From NCBI RefSeq assembly GCF_024662235.1, contig NZ_CP096276.1, positions 5,642,001 through 5,706,000 on the forward strand: a DNA stretch of 64,000 nucleotides, in the 5' to 3' direction. The translations under genes were made by a program, and so were the position numbers. The notes under the pieces were generated by a model. That model was given only the letters and a program-made list of their open reading frames with translations. It made no database searches and was not told where the DNA came from. Positions 22,191-31,300 of this stretch are shown here, in pieces. This DNA is from Pimelobacter simplex (GTDB lineage: Bacteria > Actinomycetota > Actinomycetes > Propionibacteriales > Nocardioidaceae). How positions within the stretch are numbered: position 1 is the stretch's first letter; the number at the start of each line of letters is the position of its first letter.

Positions 22191-23603
22191 ATGACCAGGA
22201 ACGTCGCGGTCCTTCTCGCCGGCGGTGTCGGGAGCCGGGTCGGGCTCGACATCCCCAAGCAGCTCATCAAGGTCGCCGGCAAGACCCTCCTCGAGCACAC
22301 CCTCGTCGCGCTGCACGACCACCCGGACGTCGACGAGGTGCTCGTCATGATGACCCCGGGGCACACCGACGCGGTCCGCGACATCACCCGAGGCGACGCC
22401 TACCCCAAGGTCACCGCGATCCTCGAGGGCGGCGACACCCGCAACGCCACGACGCAGCGCGCGATCGACCACCTGGTCGCGAGCGCCGACGGCGACGCCG
22501 GCGCGATCCGGATCCTGCTCCACGACGCGGTCCGGCCGCTGGTGACGCCGCGGATCATCGGTGAGTGCTTCACCGCGCTCGACGCCTACCCGGCCGTCGA
22601 CGTCGCGATCCCGTCGGCCGACACGATCATCGAGGTCGCCGCCGACGACACCATCTCCAGCATCCCGCCGCGGGCGTCCCTGCGCCGCGGCCAGACGCCC
22701 CAGGCGTTCCGGCTCGACGTGCTGGCCCGGGCCTACGAGAAGGCCGCGGCCGACCCCGACTTCACGGCGACCGACGACTGCAGCGTGGTGCTGCGCTACC
22801 TGCCGAACGAGCCGATCATCGTGGTCCACGGCGACGACCGGAACATGAAGGTCACCGAGCCGATCGACGTCTTCATCGCCGACAAGCTCTTCCAGCTCAC
22901 CGGCATCGACCTGCCCCGGGCCAAGGACGACGCCGGCTACCGCACGGCCCTGGCCGGCAAGACGATGGTGGTCTTCGGCGGCAGCTACGGCATCGGCGCC
23001 GACATCGCCGAGCTCGCCCGGTCCTACGGCGCCACGGTGCTCACGTTCAGCCGGTCCACCACCGGCACCGACGTCGGCAAGCGCACCGATGTCGCCGCGG
23101 CGGCCAAGGCCGCGATCGCCGAGGCCGGCACCATCGACTTCGTCGTCAACACCGCGGGCGTGCTGCCGCGCGGCGAGCTCCTGACGACGTCCGAGGAGAC
23201 GGTCTACGCCGCCACCGAGATCAACTACCTCGGGCCGATCTTCATCGCCCAGGAGTTCTACCCGCACCTGGCGGCCACCCAGGGCTCGCTGCTGCTCTTC
23301 ACGTCGAGCTCCTACACGCGCGGGCGCGGCGGCTACAGCCTCTACTCCTCGGCCAAGGCCGCCACGGTCAACCTGACCCAGGCGCTCGCCGACGAGTGGG
23401 CCGAGGCCGGCGTCCGGGTCAATTGCATCAACCCCGAGCGCACCGCGACGCCGATGCGCACCAAGGCGTTCGGCGACGAGCCGCCGGGCACGCTGCTCGA
23501 CTCGCTCACGGTCGCGCACACGTCGGTCGACGTGCTGCTCTCGGACCAGTCCGGCCACGTCTACGACGTACGCCGCGACGACCCGTTCAGCTCGGGGGAG
23601 TGA
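22191..23603 (+). CDS. Bifunctional D-ribitol-5-phosphate cytidylyltransferase / ribulose-5-phosphate reductase (Bcs1/Acs1-like)
   Basis: 470 aa with two domains. Residues ~1-235 are an IspD/TarI-like cytidylyltransferase: VLLAGGVGSRVGLDIPKQ, LLHDAVRPLVTP, RRGQTPQAFRLD and TDDCSVVL. Residues ~255-470 are a short-chain reductase: VVFGGSYGIGADIAE, VVNTAGVLPRG and YSLYSSAKAA (YxxxK). This order matches the Haemophilus Bcs1/Acs1 enzymes that make CDP-ribitol from ribulose-5-phosphate. CDP-ribitol feeds the teichoic-acid polymerases flanking this locus. ATG at 22191; its last 17 bases overlap the convergent polymerase gene. Confidence 0.88.
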   Translation: MTRNVAVLLAGGVGSRVGLDIPKQLIKVAGKTLLEHTLVALHDHPDVDEVLVMMTPGHTDAVRDITRGDAYPKVTAILEGGDTRNATTQRAIDHLVASADGDAGAIRILLHDAVRPLVTPRIIGECFTALDAYPAVDVAIPSADTIIEVAADDTISSIPPRASLRRGQTPQAFRLDVLARAYEKAAADPDFTATDDCSVVLRYLPNEPIIVVHGDDRNMKVTEPIDVFIADKLFQLTGIDLPRAKDDAGYRTALAGKTMVVFGGSYGIGADIAELARSYGATVLTFSRSTTGTDVGKRTDVAAAAKAAIAEAGTIDFVVNTAGVLPRGELLTTSEETVYAATEINYLGPIFIAQEFYPHLAATQGSLLLFTSSSYTRGRGGYSLYSSAKAATVNLTQALADEWAEAGVRVNCINPERTATPMRTKAFGDEPPGTLLDSLTVAHTSVDVLLSDQSGHVYDVRRDDPFSSGE

Positions 23604-26600
23604 TCCACCGGTCGACGAGCCGGGCCGCGGCCCGGCCGTCGTCCAGCTCGGCGTAGTCGCGCCGGAACGTCGCCCGCGCGTCCGCGAACTCGTCCCGCAG
23701 CCGGGGCAGGTCGCGCAGCCACGCGACCACCTCGGCCGTCGTGTCGACGTGCGGCCCGGGCGCGGTCGGCGGGTAGGGGATGACGCCCCCGCGGAACCGG
23801 TCGTACGTCGCCAGGTCCGGCACCAGGAACACCATCGGCTTGTCGGTCAGCGCGTAGTCGAAGCGCAGCGACGAGTAGTCCAGGACGCCCGCGTCGGACG
23901 CCAGGATCAGGTGGTTGACGTCCGGGTGGTCGGTCACGTCGATGACCCGGGCGCTGGTCGCGACCCGGTCGTCGCGGACCCGTGCGTTGAACGCGTGCCC
24001 GCGCATCAGCACCACGTGGTTGTCAGGCAGCGCCGCCAGCGCCTCGTCGGGGTCGAAGAAGGTCACCCGCCGCGCGGTCAGGTCGTCGGCCGAGAGGTAG
24101 TCGCGGAAGGTCGGCGCGTAGAGCACCGCCACCGTGTCGTCGTCGATGCCGAGCAGCGCGCGCGTCCGCGCCCGCAGGTCGGCGCCCTCGGGTCGCAGCA
24201 GGATGTCGTTGCGCGGGTACCCGATCTCCGCGACCGGTACGTCGCCCGCCCCGGCCGGGTCGAGGAAGGCCGCCTTGAGCAGCGGTGAGGCGTAGCGGGC
24301 GGGCGAGACGAGCACGCTCCAGTCGCGGGTACGACGGTCGAGGCTGCCCACCTCGGCAGGGTCGTTGCCCATCTTCTCCCACCAGTCGTGGCCCATCAGC
24401 TTGTACGGGTAGCCGTGGAAGGTCTGGATCAGCGTCTGCCCCTCCGGCCGCTCGAACCAGCGCACCTGGTGCACGTCGACCATGTGGAAGCGCGACGTCG
24501 CGATCGCCTCGTGCCACGCGCGCGTGCGCTCGACGACGCCGATCCCGCCGGGCGGGACGGCGACCGAGCGGTCCGCGATCGACCAGTAGACGGTGAGGTC
24601 GGAGCCGCGCCGGACGAGCTCGTCGTGGAGGCCGAGGCCGTTGCCGTGGGCGTGCTCGCCGAACATGGCGCGCAGGAAGACGCTGTCCTGCTCGGCCCGC
24701 TCGACCCGGCACGCCTCGCGCAGGAGCCGCTGCTGCCGCTCTCCGCGCTCGTCGTCGGCGAGCGGCGGGTCGACGACCACGCCGACCACGGGGCCGTCGG
24801 GGTGGGCGACGTCGACCCGTACCCGGAGGTCGGTGCGCAGCTCGGCGAGGGGCAGGGCGGCGCTGACGGCGGGCGCGGGCGCGGCACCGAACCAGTCGGT
24901 GTGCCGGGCGTTGGCCAGCGAGAGCGTGTAGTGGCCCGAGCGCAGGGGTGCCTCGGGCTGGCCCCAGACGGAGGCGGCAAGGGGGACCCGCACGGTCGCC
25001 GTACCGCGGCCGGTGGGGGTGACGGTGCCCGTGACGACGTGGCCGCCGTCGACGAGCGCCGATCGCCAGTCGGGCTGGTGGTCGTCGACCAGGAGGTCGG
25101 CCTCGACGGCGTCCTCGGTGAGCCGGACCGCGGTGACGAGCGCCCCCCGCGCCGGCGGTACGACGCACACCCGCCCGCGCCGGTCGGGCCGCAGGTGGGC
25201 GGTGACCGGGGTGTCCGGGCGGTGGTGCACGTGCCGGACCTGGGGTCCGGCCACCAGCTCGAAGCGGCCCGGCCCGGTGAGCTCGTCGAGCGGCACCGCG
25301 AACCGGCCGTCGACCCGGGTCAGCCGGATCCGCTCGTCGCTCCCGGCCCGGCGCAGCCAGGCCAGCCGGGCGTCGACGTCGAGCAGCAGCCGGCCGTCGT
25401 CGGCGGCATCGACGCCCGCCGGCTCCAGCCAGGTCGCCGGGGTGCTCAGCCGGAGCTCGGCCCGCTCCAGGTCGTCGTGGTCGAGGACCACCAGCCGCGG
25501 ACCGTGCGCCGCCGCGGCGACCCCGGCCATCGTGCGCGGCCGGACGACCACCCGTCCGCGGTGGACGACGTCGCCGTGGGTCACCGTCGCCGCGACCTGC
25601 CAGGTGCCGTCGGGGAGGTCGGTCAGCTCGGTGAGGTCGGCGTGCGCGACGAATCCGGACGCCGTGACGTCCGCGTGGTGCAGGCCGCTCGCGATGTCGG
25701 CCGCGGGCTCGGCGCGCCGGGTGGTCAGGAGGGGGACGCGCCGGCCGTCGGGGGCGACGAGCTCGACCTCGATCCGGTCCTCGTTCCCGCGGTCCTCGCC
25801 GGTGCGGTCGAGGTCGGGGTTGTCGACGAACGCCCAGCCGGTGAGCTCGACGGTGCCGTCGGCGGTCCGGACCGCGGTCAGCTCGGCGCGCACCAGCGTC
25901 TCGACCGCGCCCAGCGTCGCCGCGGGCCAGGCCGGGCCGAAGTCGACGGCTCCGTCGCAGACGGGGTACGGGCGCGCGCTCAGCCGGACCTCCTCGAGGA
26001 AGCGGTTCGCGCCGGCGGCGTCGTCGGCGACGAGCAGCCCGTGCAGGACCTCGGCCCAGGACGGCACCTCGGCGGCTGCTGCGTCGCCCGCCTCTGCGAT
26101 CAGCGGCACCGCGGCAGACCGGACCGCCGCCCAGGTCGACGGATCGGCGGGCCACAGCCCGTCCAGGAACCCGAGCAGGTCGCTGCCCAGCGCCCGTGCC
26201 GCCCGCCGCGGCCCGTCGGTGCCGAGCAGGGTGATCGCGGTCGCCACGTCCGCGGCGACCTCACTGACCGAGGCCCGGGTGAGGACCCCGCGGTCGTCGT
26301 CGGACCGCCGCAGCGCGAGCACGTGCGGGAGCCAGTCGATCGCCTCGGCCGCGAACGCCGCCCGCGCCGCGTGGGTCGCGTCGACGGCGCGCCCGGCCCC
26401 GAACTCGAGCCCCGCGTCGTCGTACCAGCGGCGGTCGAAGACCGACCGCCGCGCCGACCCGTGCAGCGCCGCCTCGATCCGCGCCGCACCGGCGAGCCGC
26501 CGGTGCTCGTCGTGCAACCGCCGCACGTCGTCGCTCACCGGCAGCACCCGACCGCGCCGCTGCGGGCGCTCGGCCGCGACGGCGTACGACGAGCCGGACG

Positions 26601-26982
26601 CGCGCAGCGCCTCGACCGCGAACCGCAGCCCGTGCCGGGTCACCGCGTCGTCGGCATCGACGAACGCCAGGAAGTGCCCCCGCGCCGCCGCCGCCCCGTG
26701 GTCGCGCGCCCGCCCCAGGTCACCGGTCGTGGTGAGCAGCCGGACCCGGCGGTCCTCGTCCTGGTGCCGCGCCACGATCGCGAGCGTCTGGTCGGTGCTG
26801 CCGAGGTCCACGACCAGGATCTCGGTGTCGGGGACCTCCTGGCGTCGTACGGAGTCGAGGCAGGCGGCCACGTGCTCCGCCGAGTCGAGGGTCGCGACGA
26901 CCACGCTCAGCGTCGGCCGGACCACCCCGGAGGCTTGCTTGAGCCGTGCCGCGCGGCGGCGTACCGCGGCGCGGATCGTCAT
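23587..26982 (-). CDS. Glycosyltransferase-2 / TagF-like polyol-phosphate polymerase fusion
   Basis: 1131 aa. Residues ~30-230 are a GT2 domain with intact motifs (LSVVVATLDSAEHVAACLDS, VVDLGSTD, FVDADDAV). The middle ~400 residues are beta-rich, unassigned linker domains. Residues ~750-1131 are a CDP-glycerol/ribitol glycerophosphotransferase: LIQTFHGYPYKLMGHDWW, VAVLYAPTFRDYL, LMRGHAFNA and DHPDVNHLILASDAGVLDYS, with the paired His of the family. It probably polymerises ribitol or glycerol phosphate and adds a sugar, at the cytoplasmic membrane face. TAGGCT lies 8 nt before the ATG. Polyol identity is inferred from the CDP-ribitol enzyme next door. Confidence 0.85.
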   Translation of the reverse strand: MTIRAAVRRRAARLKQASGVVRPTLSVVVATLDSAEHVAACLDSVRRQEVPDTEILVVDLGSTDQTLAIVARHQDEDRRVRLLTTTGDLGRARDHGAAAARGHFLAFVDADDAVTRHGLRFAVEALRASGSSYAVAAERPQRRGRVLPVSDDVRRLHDEHRRLAGAARIEAALHGSARRSVFDRRWYDDAGLEFGAGRAVDATHAARAAFAAEAIDWLPHVLALRRSDDDRGVLTRASVSEVAADVATAITLLGTDGPRRAARALGSDLLGFLDGLWPADPSTWAAVRSAAVPLIAEAGDAAAAEVPSWAEVLHGLLVADDAAGANRFLEEVRLSARPYPVCDGAVDFGPAWPAATLGAVETLVRAELTAVRTADGTVELTGWAFVDNPDLDRTGEDRGNEDRIEVELVAPDGRRVPLLTTRRAEPAADIASGLHHADVTASGFVAHADLTELTDLPDGTWQVAATVTHGDVVHRGRVVVRPRTMAGVAAAAHGPRLVVLDHDDLERAELRLSTPATWLEPAGVDAADDGRLLLDVDARLAWLRRAGSDERIRLTRVDGRFAVPLDELTGPGRFELVAGPQVRHVHHRPDTPVTAHLRPDRRGRVCVVPPARGALVTAVRLTEDAVEADLLVDDHQPDWRSALVDGGHVVTGTVTPTGRGTATVRVPLAASVWGQPEAPLRSGHYTLSLANARHTDWFGAAPAPAVSAALPLAELRTDLRVRVDVAHPDGPVVGVVVDPPLADDERGERQQRLLREACRVERAEQDSVFLRAMFGEHAHGNGLGLHDELVRRGSDLTVYWSIADRSVAVPPGGIGVVERTRAWHEAIATSRFHMVDVHQVRWFERPEGQTLIQTFHGYPYKLMGHDWWEKMGNDPAEVGSLDRRTRDWSVLVSPARYASPLLKAAFLDPAGAGDVPVAEIGYPRNDILLRPEGADLRARTRALLGIDDDTVAVLYAPTFRDYLSADDLTARRVTFFDPDEALAALPDNHVVLMRGHAFNARVRDDRVATSARVIDVTDHPDVNHLILASDAGVLDYSSLRFDYALTDKPMVFLVPDLATYDRFRGGVIPYPPTAPGPHVDTTAEVVAWLRDLPRLRDEFADARATFRRDYAELDDGRAAARLVDRWITPPS

Positions 26983-26996
26983 GGGTCCAGAGCCTA

Positions 26997-27157
26997 GATG
27001 AGGGAGTCCCAGGGATCGCACGCTGCGCGGTGCTCAGCACGCACGCTGGCTGCGTTGCCGACGCTCGACAGGCCTCCAGCCTGCCGTCGCGCCGGACGCC
27101 TTGCCATCGCACGCGCTGAGCACCGCTCGCCTGCGCGATCCCCGGGACTCCCTCATC
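26997..27157. repeat. 161-bp imperfect palindrome between divergent teichoic-acid genes
   Basis: The ends are perfect 14-bp inverted repeats: GATGAGGGAGTCCC at 26997-27010 and GGGACTCCCTCATC at 27144-27157. Inside them GGGATCGC and GCGGTGCTCAGC are also mirrored on the other arm, and the tip CAGGCCTCCAGCCTG is a small hairpin. It fills almost the whole gap between the two starts. Possible roles: a dispersed MITE/REP-like element or a very long regulatory hairpin. Confidence 0.7.
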
Positions 27158-27164
27158 CGTCCGG

Positions 27165-27170
27165 TAGGTT
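27165..27170 (+). promoter_or_regulatory. -10 box of leaderless GT2 gene
   Basis: TAGGTT ending 7 nt before the GTG at 27178, immediately outside the palindrome. Confidence 0.55.
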
Positions 27171-27177
27171 CGGCGCG

Positions 27178-28278
27178 GTGTTCTCGCGTCGCCGGCCGCT
27201 CGTCAGCGTCGTCGTCCCCGTGTACGACGTCGCGACCTACCTGCCCGCCTGCCTCGACAGCATCCTGGCCCAGCGCCACCGCGCGCTCGACGTCGTCGTC
27301 GTGGACGACGGCTCGACCGACGAGTCCGGCGCCATCGCCGACCGGTACGCCGAGCGCGACGACCGGGTGCGCGTCCTGCACGTCTCCAACGGCGGCCTGG
27401 GCGCGGCGCGCAATGTCGGCGTCGAGGCGGCGCGCGGCGAGTACCTGACCTTCGCCGACTCCGACGACGTCATCCCGCGCGACGCCTACGCCCTTCTGCT
27501 CGCCGCTCTGCGCAAGGGCGAGGCGGACTTCGCGGTCGGCAACATCCTGCGGATCGAGGGCGACCTGGGGGCCGAGCGCGAGATCCGGTTGCCGTGGATG
27601 GACGGCATGCACGCTCCGTACGTCGGCTCGATCGAGGAGCGGCCCGAGCTGTTGGGGGACGTGTTCGCGTGGAACAAGCTGTTCCGGCGCGGGTTCTGGG
27701 ACGCCGCGCGACTGAGCTGGCCGGAGCGGATCCGGTACGAGGACCAGCCGGCGACGACCGAGGCCTACCTGCGGGCGGAGCGGGTCGCCGTCCTCGACGA
27801 CATCGTCTACCACTGGCGGATCCGTGGGGACGGCAGCGCGATCACCGAGCAGCGGGCGACGGTGGCCGACCTGCGGGATCGCTGGCGCACGAAGCAGATG
27901 GCGCTCGACAGCACCCGTGCGCTGGGCTCCCCGGCGCTCCAGGAGGTGTTTCGCACGCAGGTGCTGCCCGGTGACATGTGGCGCTACTTCCTGCTCGTCC
28001 CCGACGCCGCCGACGACTGGTGGGAGCTGCTCGTCGCGATGGTCCAGGGGCTGTGGGGGGACGACGCGCTCGTGCGCAGCGGGCTCGGTCCGGCGCACCG
28101 GCTGACCGGCTGGCTGGTCACCCACGACCGGCGGGCCGATGCGGCGCTGGTGATGAGGCACCTGGCGAGCCGCGCGGGGCAGCCGCTGGCGCGGGTCGAG
28201 GGGCGGCTCGACGTCCCCGGGCTGGATCCGGCGAGCGTCGACCCGGCGGCCCTCGCGCTGCGTCCGCACGAGGCCTGA
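27178..28278 (+). CDS. Family 2 glycosyltransferase
   Basis: 366 aa. A clear GT-A domain: VSVVVPVYDVATYLPACLDS, VVVVDDGSTDESG, GGLGAARNVGVEAARGEYL and FADSDDVI (metal-binding DxD). WNKLFRRGFW and RYEDQPATTEAYLRAERV are typical of the acceptor side of wall-glycan GT2 enzymes. The start GTG 27178 is fixed by the TAGGTT box 7 nt upstream. It probably decorates the teichoic-acid chain; the donor is unknown. Confidence 0.87.
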   Translation: MFSRRRPLVSVVVPVYDVATYLPACLDSILAQRHRALDVVVVDDGSTDESGAIADRYAERDDRVRVLHVSNGGLGAARNVGVEAARGEYLTFADSDDVIPRDAYALLLAALRKGEADFAVGNILRIEGDLGAEREIRLPWMDGMHAPYVGSIEERPELLGDVFAWNKLFRRGFWDAARLSWPERIRYEDQPATTEAYLRAERVAVLDDIVYHWRIRGDGSAITEQRATVADLRDRWRTKQMALDSTRALGSPALQEVFRTQVLPGDMWRYFLLVPDAADDWWELLVAMVQGLWGDDALVRSGLGPAHRLTGWLVTHDRRADAALVMRHLASRAGQPLARVEGRLDVPGLDPASVDPAALALRPHEA

Positions 28279-28330
28279 ACGCCCCCGATACGATCGGCAG
28301 GTCCGTCCGCCGACCCGAAGGAAGCCGTCC

Positions 28331-31300
28331 GTGGCCCACGCCCGCGTCCGGGCCCAGCAGGCGCTGGTCCGCATCGCCAAGTCCGGCCCCCAGCGGATGC
28401 GCGGTCCCGTCGGCCGCCTCACCCGTCGGCTGCGCCGGGACTACACCGGGCCGATGGTGACGGTCGTGGTGCCGGTCAGCGACGACGAGACCACCCGCAT
28501 CGCGCCGTTCTTCGCCGCGCTGCGCAACCAGACCCACCGCAACCTCGACGTGCTCGTGCTGCCCTACGGGCGCTGCGACCGGGTGCGCGAGACGGTGCGC
28601 CAGGAGGCGGCGCAGGACTGGCGGATCCGGGTCCGGCGCCGTACGGCGTCCGGGCTGGCCGCCGCACGCAACGACGGCGTCCGCTCCGCGCGGGCCGAGC
28701 TGGTGCTGGTCGCCGGCGCCGGGGACGACCTGCCGCTGCCGGCGGTCGAGCGGCTGGTCGCGGCGCACGAGGCGTCCGGCTCGCCGCTGGTCGTCGGGCT
28801 GATGGGCGAGCCCGACGTGATCGGCTGGATCGCGGACTCGCCGTTCGCCGCCGCGCACCGCGCCGAGGTCCGTCGTACGACGCTGGGGGCGAGCCCGATC
28901 GCGGTCACCGACCTCGGCCTCGGCAACAAGCTCTTCACCCGCGCGCTGTGGGCCCGGGCGGGCGTCGGGTTCACCGACCGGCTCGCGAGCGGCGCCGACG
29001 TCGCGCTCGGGCTGCTGCGCTCGGCGGACGCCTTCGACCTGCTCACCCACGTCACCTACCTGCCCACCGGGCGGCGTGACGGCGCCGCGGTCGGCGCCAC
29101 CCCGGACGTCCTCAGCCGCCTCGACGGCTGGATCGAGGTCCAGGAGGGCACCTGGCGCGAGGTCGAGGCGCTCGGCCTCCCCGACGTCCGGGACTGGTGG
29201 CTGTGGGGCGTCCTCGACGCCGCCGTGCAGCCCCTGCTCGCCAGCGCCGAGCGCGCCGACGAGCGGCAGTGGACGACGCTGCGCGACCACGTCCGCCGCT
29301 GGCTCGACGACGCCGGCCCCGAGGTCGTCGCCTCGCTGTCGGTCGAGTCCCGGGTCAAGCTCTGGCTCACCCGCAACGACGAGCGCGCCGTCCTGGAGCG
29401 GTTCGTCACCGACCGCCTGTTCGCCTACGGCGACCACCCGACCGAGATCCGCGACGGACGGGCCTGGGCGCAGCTGCCGCTGCCCGGCGACCTGGACCTC
29501 CCGCCCGAGCTGCTCGAGCTCGCCCCCGCCGAGACCCTCCTGCGCGCGGTCGTGCGCGAGGTGCGCTGGACCGGGGCCGACCAGGACCGCCTCGAGCTGC
29601 TCGTGTGCGCCGCGATCGACAACGTCCACCTCGACGGATTCCCCCAGGTGGCGTGCGCCCTCGTCGGCCCGGACGGTGCCCGCGTCGACCTCCCCGTCGA
29701 GCAGGTGCGCGACTGGCGGGGCAACCTCGCCGGCCGCCGGCACCAGGACTACTCGTGGGGTGGGGTGCGCGCCACGGTCGACCCGTCGGCGCTCGCCGCG
29801 GCGCCGGGGGCGTGGCAGCTCGAGCTGACGATGACGGTGCAGGACGTCACCCGCACCGGGATCGCCGTCCTCGCCGCCGACCACGTCGCCGCCGACCGCG
29901 GGGACGACCACCGGTTCGCGCCGCGCCCCGCCGGGACCGTCACGCTGCGCGTCGACCCGCGCGCGACCCCCGCGACGCTCGTGGTCGCGCCGGACGAGCA
30001 GCCCCGGATCGCCGCCGGCACCCTCGCCGTCGCCGGGCGCACTCTCGCCGGCACGGTCTCCGGCGCCGTGGTCGCCGTCCGCGCCACCCTCGACGGCGCC
30101 GAGACCCGTACCGACGTCGCGGCCGACGGCACGTTCGCCCTGACCTTCCCGGCACCCGTCCCCGGCCGCCGCCGCTGGGTCCTGCACGCCCTGAGCGCCG
30201 ACGGACGCGAGCAGCCCGTCTCCTGGCCCGCCGGCGGCGACCTCTGGCTCGGCGCCGGTACGGGCGACCTGGTCGCCACCCGCGGCTCCGCCGGGCGCGT
30301 CGAGATCTGGGAGGCCGAGCGGGTCCTCGCCGTCGACGCCGTGGACCTCGACGACCTCACCCTCACCGTCCGCGGCCGCTGGCTGGCCGCGACCCCGCCC
30401 ACCGGCGCCACCGTCGAGCTCGTCGGCCCCAAGGTCGCGCTGACCGGCACCACCACCACCACCACCACCGCCACCGCCGCTGGCGGTGCCGACGGCCTGG
30501 TCACCGCCACCTTCGACCTGCGCCACGACCCGTGGGGCCTGGGCGCCGGCCCGATCCCGCACGGGCGCTACCGCCTCGTCGTCCGGGTCCCCGGGCAGTC
30601 CGAGCAGCGGGTCTTCCTCGCCGAGGCGACCGTGGAGCGGCTGCACTCCTTCACCCCCGGCACGTCGTACGCCGTCGAGCTGCTCCGCGTCGGCCGCGGC
30701 TTCGACGTCGAGCTGACCCGGCCGCTGGAGCCCGGCGACCGCACGCCGTACGTCCAGACCCAGCTGGAGACGTGGGCCCGCGAGGGCGACATCCCGCTGG
30801 AGCCGGGCTCGGTCTACTTCCAGGTCTACGGCGGCTCGTCGGCCACCGACAGCCAGCTCGCGATCTACCACGAGCTGCGCCGGGTCCGGCCCGACGCGAC
30901 CGTCTACTGGGGCGTCCTCGGCGCCCCCGCCCACGCCCCCGAGGGCACGGTCCCCGTGGTCGTGATGAGCCGCGAGTACCACCGCGTGATGGCCGCCGCC
31001 GCCGACCTCTGCATGAACGTCGACCCGCCCCGCTGGTACGACCGGCGCCCCGGCCAGCGCCTCCTGCAGACCTTCCACGGCTACCCCGCGAAGTCGATGG
31101 GCCTGCGGATGTGGCGCGCCAAGCACTGGCCCCCCAGCCGGATCGCGCTCGAGATCGAGCGCACGTCGGGGGAGTGGGACCTGATCCTCACCCCCTCGCC
31201 CGAGATGGACGTCCACTACCGCGACGAGTACGCCTACGACGGCCCGATCCACAGCAAGGGCTACCCGCGCGACGACATCCTCGTCTCCGAGCGCGCGGAC

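Noticed and set aside
24388..26997. An 869-codon open frame on the plus strand
   Set aside because: It is the complement of the TagF-like fusion gene. Its translation is low-complexity (Arg, Val, Gly, Asp) without motifs, typical of antisense frames in high-GC DNA.
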